Notes under the pieces: generated by a model
What the model saw: the letters and a program-made list of their open reading frames with translations, nothing else
Databases searched by the model: none
Told to the model about the DNA's origin: nothing
Program-made: the position numbers and the translations under genes
NCBI GenBank assembly: GCA_019421315.1
Contig: JAHZFN010000035.1
Coordinates: 2,800-10,311, forward strand
Direction of reading: 5' to 3'
DNA from: Peptococcaceae bacterium
GTDB lineage: Bacteria > Bacillota > Dehalobacteriia > UBA4068 > UBA4997
Length of the DNA: 7,512 nucleotides
Shown: positions 4,836 through 7,512 of the stretch, piece by piece
How positions within the stretch are numbered: the first letter of the stretch is position 1
Layout of the letters: the number at the start of each line of letters is the position of its first letter

Positions 4836-6811
4836 AATGCGTCTACCTCCTCTAAGATTTGTGCGTTTGTGAAGCCAAGCAAGTCAAGAGCACCTTGACG
4901 GCAAGCAACGGTACAAGCACCGCAGCCTTGGCACAAACCGCCGTTAACACTGGATACCATACGGGTAATTTTCTTACCTGTTGCGGGATCTCTGTCAGGA
5001 ATTTCTTTCATTGTGATTGCGCCGTATGGGCAGATGCCTTCGCAGAAAGCACAGCCGGAGCATTTGGATTCATCACAATGGCTGATCATCGGGTTGCTTT
5101 CCAGATAAGGTTTGGAGAACAAACCGCAGATCTTGGAGGCAGCAGCACCGGCTTGGGCAACTGTATCCGGAATATCTTTAGGACCTTGGCAAGTACCTGC
5201 CAAGTAAACACCGCCGGTGTTGGTTTCAACAGGTTTCAGTTTGGGGTGAGCTTCTGTCAGCCAACCGTTAAGGTCGCACTGAACGCCCATCATCATACCA
5301 ACGGCTCTGGAACCTTCGGCAGGAACCATTGCAGTTTCCAAAACAACCATATCAACTTTAACCTGAACATTTTTGCCGGAAAGTGTATCTTCACTCAAGC
5401 AAACCAGTTTGCCGTCTTCTTCGTAAATTTTGGAAACACGGCCGCGGACATATTTGGCGCCGTCGCCAACCATGGTATTCATATAGAATTCATCGTATGC
5501 CTTACCGGGTGTACGAACGTCCATGTAGAATACATAGCAGTCACCGCCTGTTTTGTCAATGTATTGGTGAGCGTGTTTTGCACCGTACATACAGCAGGCT
5601 CTGGAGCAGTAGGATTTTGCTTTATGGGGATCACGTGAACCAACGCATTTGATGATAGCGATGGATTCGGGCTGTTTGCCGTCGGAAGGTCTGTAAATAT
5701 GACCTTCGGTAGGACCGGAGGCGTTAACCAGTCTTTCGAAATGCAAACCGGTGATAACGTCTTTGTAACGGCCGCCGCCGTATTCACCGTAAATCTTGGA
5801 CCAGTCAATCAATTCATAACCGGTAGCCAAGAGTATTGCACCGTATTCTTCTTCCACGATTTTGTCTTCGTCTTCGTAGTTGATACAGCCGAGAGGACAT
5901 ACCTTGGAACAGATACCGCATTTGCCTTTTGTCAGCATAGTACAGTTTTCTTTGTCGATTACAGGTTTGCTGGGTACAGCCTGAGCGAACATTTTGTAAA
6001 TTGCTTTACGTTTGCTCATGTTCTGGTCGAATTCATTATCCACTTTTTTGGGACATTTGGTTTCGCAGGCACCGCAGCCTGTACATTTGCTGTAATCAAT
6101 ATATTTTGCTTTTTCGCGAATTTTAACTTTAAAGTTACCGATGTAACCGGTTACTTCTTCAACTTCGCTGTAAGTTTTCAATGTAATGTTGGGATGTGCG
6201 CCTGCTTCGGACATTTTTGGTGTACAAATACAAGCGGAACAGTCCATGGTGGGGAATGTTTTGTCCAGCATAACCATTTTGCCGCCGATAGAAGGTTTTC
6301 TTTCAACGATGGTTACAGGATAACCGGCGTCTGCTACGTCAAGAGCAGCCTGCACACCGGCGATACCGCCGCCGATAACCAAAAGTCTTTTGGTGATGGG
6401 GAGCTGAGTTGTGAACAAATCAAAGTCTTTGTCAACTTTAGCAACTGCCATTCTTACCAAGTCGATGGCTTTCGGAGTGGATTTTTCTTTGTCGTTATGT
6501 ACCCAGGAACATTGTTCGCGCAGGTTTGCAACTTCCAGCATATAAGGGTTGATTTTGGTGGAACGCAGCATTTTGCGGAATGTTTCTTCGTGCATACGAG
6601 GAGAACAGGAACCGATAACGATTCTGTCCAGATTGTATTCTTCAATAGCCTCTTTAATTCTTGCCTGACCGGGATCGGAACAAGTATATTTGTTTGTTTC
6701 GGCTAAAACAACGTTTGGCATAGATTTCGCAGCTTCTGCTACGGCTTCGACATCAACTGTACCGGCAATATTGGTACCGCAGTGACAAATAAATACACCA
6801 ATACGGCTCAT
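4826..6811 (-). CDS. hdrA: HdrA-like FAD-dependent iron-sulfur subunit of heterodisulfide reductase complex
   Basis: A 661-residue flavoprotein, the size usual for HdrA, whose FAD is the known site of electron bifurcation in Hdr complexes. Domains in order: an N-terminal HdrA domain with ICHCGTN (C9, C11), C44, GSCSPRMHEETF (C69) and C101; a Rossmann FAD motif GGGIAG at 147-152 with ERKPSIGGKM at 170-179; a conserved MDCSACICTPKM segment (C191, C194, C196); an inserted ferredoxin-like region with CTGCGACETKCP (C243-C253) and a second cysteine group at C290-C309; the rest of the thioredoxin-reductase-like fold with the second FAD-contact motif TGGVYLAGTCQGP near 532-544; and two C-terminal [4Fe-4S] motifs at C584-C594 and C627-C637. 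In the last motif the usual proline after the fourth cysteine is arginine. No in-frame TGA (selenocysteine) is seen. The start overlaps the hdrB stop and has a GGGGGTG sequence just upstream; the 3' end overlaps mvhD by 10 nt. Confidence 0.96.
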   Translation of the reverse strand: MSRIGVFICHCGTNIAGTVDVEAVAEAAKSMPNVVLAETNKYTCSDPGQARIKEAIEEYNLDRIVIGSCSPRMHEETFRKMLRSTKINPYMLEVANLREQCSWVHNDKEKSTPKAIDLVRMAVAKVDKDFDLFTTQLPITKRLLVIGGGIAGVQAALDVADAGYPVTIVERKPSIGGKMVMLDKTFPTMDCSACICTPKMSEAGAHPNITLKTYSEVEEVTGYIGNFKVKIREKAKYIDYSKCTGCGACETKCPKKVDNEFDQNMSKRKAIYKMFAQAVPSKPVIDKENCTMLTKGKCGICSKVCPLGCINYEDEDKIVEEEYGAILLATGYELIDWSKIYGEYGGGRYKDVITGLHFERLVNASGPTEGHIYRPSDGKQPESIAIIKCVGSRDPHKAKSYCSRACCMYGAKHAHQYIDKTGGDCYVFYMDVRTPGKAYDEFYMNTMVGDGAKYVRGRVSKIYEEDGKLVCLSEDTLSGKNVQVKVDMVVLETAMVPAEGSRAVGMMMGVQCDLNGWLTEAHPKLKPVETNTGGVYLAGTCQGPKDIPDTVAQAGAAASKICGLFSKPYLESNPMISHCDESKCSGCAFCEGICPYGAITMKEIPDRDPATGKKITRMVSSVNGGLCQGCGACTVACRQGALDLLGFTNAQILEEVDALCR

Positions 6812-7512
6812 TATGCTTCACCCCCGTTAGTTTTTTCTGCTGCCGGTGCTTTAACGATTTTTTCTGCAAATTCAACGGCAGGAACAAAGTGTTTGTCTGT
6901 ACCCAATTCTTTGGGGTTTGCACCCATGGCAACAGCCAACAATTCAGTGAAGAAATAAACAGGAATGTTATATTCAGCACCGTGTTTCTGAGCAATTTCT
7001 TTCATACGCATGTCAAGGTTGAGCATGCACAACGGACAGGCAGTAACAATAGCTTCTGCACCGTTTTTAACTGCATTGATAATGATTTTTGCAATCATTT
7101 CACGACCCAGCTTGGGAGCGGCAACCTGGTGGCTGGCACCGCAGCATTCAACTTTGAAGCCCCAGTCAACGGCTTTGGCACCGGCGATTTCCATAAGATT
7201 ATCCATGGATGTGGGGTTTTCGTTATCGTCAAAATCACAGACGCCTTCGGGACGAACCAAAAGACAGCCGTAGTAGCTGGCAATTTTTGCACCGTTCAAA
7301 GGTTTGGTGATTGCACCTTTGATGGCTTCTTTGGCTTCATCGCGGGAAAAAGCTTCCAGTAAAGAAATAACGTCTTGTTTTGCTTCAAAAGGCATATCAA
7401 TAATGCCTTGGATATGTTTGAGATTTTCTTGGGATTGACGGCAGTAAACAGAGGCTGTTTTCATGCGGGCAAAGCAAGCGGCACAAGGAGTGGCAACTTC
7501 TTCACAGTCAGT
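6811..7512 (-). CDS. hdrB: HdrB-like heterodisulfide reductase subunit B (CCG-domain protein), 5'-partial
   Basis: Catalytic subunit of a heterodisulfide reductase-type complex. In characterised HdrB, two cysteine-rich CCG domains hold noncubane [4Fe-4S] clusters that reduce a disulfide. The reading frame is open to the right edge, so the start is outside the window; the ATG at 7464 is internal, because the 16 codons before it encode the end of the first CCG domain, with the typical ATPCAACFARMKTA pattern. The second CCG domain is complete: YYGC, then ECCGAS 39 residues later, then CPLC 34 residues after that, fitting the C-X(31-39)-CC-X(34-36)-CXXC signature. The window holds 233 residues of an expected 290 or so. 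The stop codon shares one base with the hdrA start (TAATG). The family is clear. The natural disulfide substrate cannot be read from the sequence; CoM-S-S-CoB is unlikely in a bacterium. Confidence 0.93.
   Translation of the reverse strand, partial: TDCEEVATPCAACFARMKTASVYCRQSQENLKHIQGIIDMPFEAKQDVISLLEAFSRDEAKEAIKGAITKPLNGAKIASYYGCLLVRPEGVCDFDDNENPTSMDNLMEIAGAKAVDWGFKVECCGASHQVAAPKLGREMIAKIIINAVKNGAEAIVTACPLCMLNLDMRMKEIAQKHGAEYNIPVYFFTELLAVAMGANPKELGTDKHFVPAVEFAEKIVKAPAAEKTNGGEA

Noticed and set aside
1..7512. CRISPR array, tRNA/rRNA gene, insertion sequence or prophage element
   Set aside because: No regularly spaced repeats, no recognisable tRNA fold or rRNA sequence, no transposase or terminal inverted repeats were seen.

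Overview
The window looks like part of the chromosome of a strictly anaerobic member of the Bacillota, perhaps a Negativicutes or clostridial-type organism. Grounds: every gene has a strong Shine-Dalgarno sequence, intergenic DNA is AT-rich, a YlbF-family protein (largely a Bacillota family) is present, and most of the window encodes oxygen-sensitive iron-sulfur flavoenzymes. The lineage is an inference from these traits and no marker gene fixes it. All recognised genes lie on the minus strand, so the map reads from right to left.

Positions 7512 to 1677 hold a tightly packed operon for a heterodisulfide reductase-like, probably electron-bifurcating complex. In order of transcription it contains hdrB (5' end outside the window), hdrA, an mvhD/floxD-type [2Fe-2S] protein, two related ferredoxin-domain proteins (FloxC-like, then FloxB-like), and floxA, an FAD/NAD(P)-binding subunit. 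Neighbours overlap by 1 nt (TAATG) at three junctions, by 10 nt at one, and are 15 nt apart at the last. By analogy with the HdrABC-FloxABCD system described in Desulfovibrio, FloxA would take electrons from NAD(P)H, the Fe-S subunits and MvhD would carry them to the HdrA flavin, and HdrA would split them between a ferredoxin and a disulfide reduced at the HdrB CCG-domain cluster. hdrC is not in the window and may lie upstream of hdrB. The most notable anomaly is that floxA is split by a frameshift near 2121-2128. Both halves are otherwise intact and together restore a normal protein of about 283 residues. A textbook intrinsic terminator at 1622-1659 closes the operon.

Positions 1676 to 1327 are intergenic and AT-rich. 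They hold that terminator and a clear promoter (1474-1502) for the next unit. Positions 1326 to 434 hold ylbF and then a PerR-type Fur-family regulator, 14 nt apart and surely co-transcribed.

Positions 433 to 1 have no recognisable gene. They contain a second intrinsic terminator (275-310), a palindrome resembling a PerR/Fur box (195-209), and a near-consensus promoter (75-103) firing leftward out of the window toward an unseen gene.
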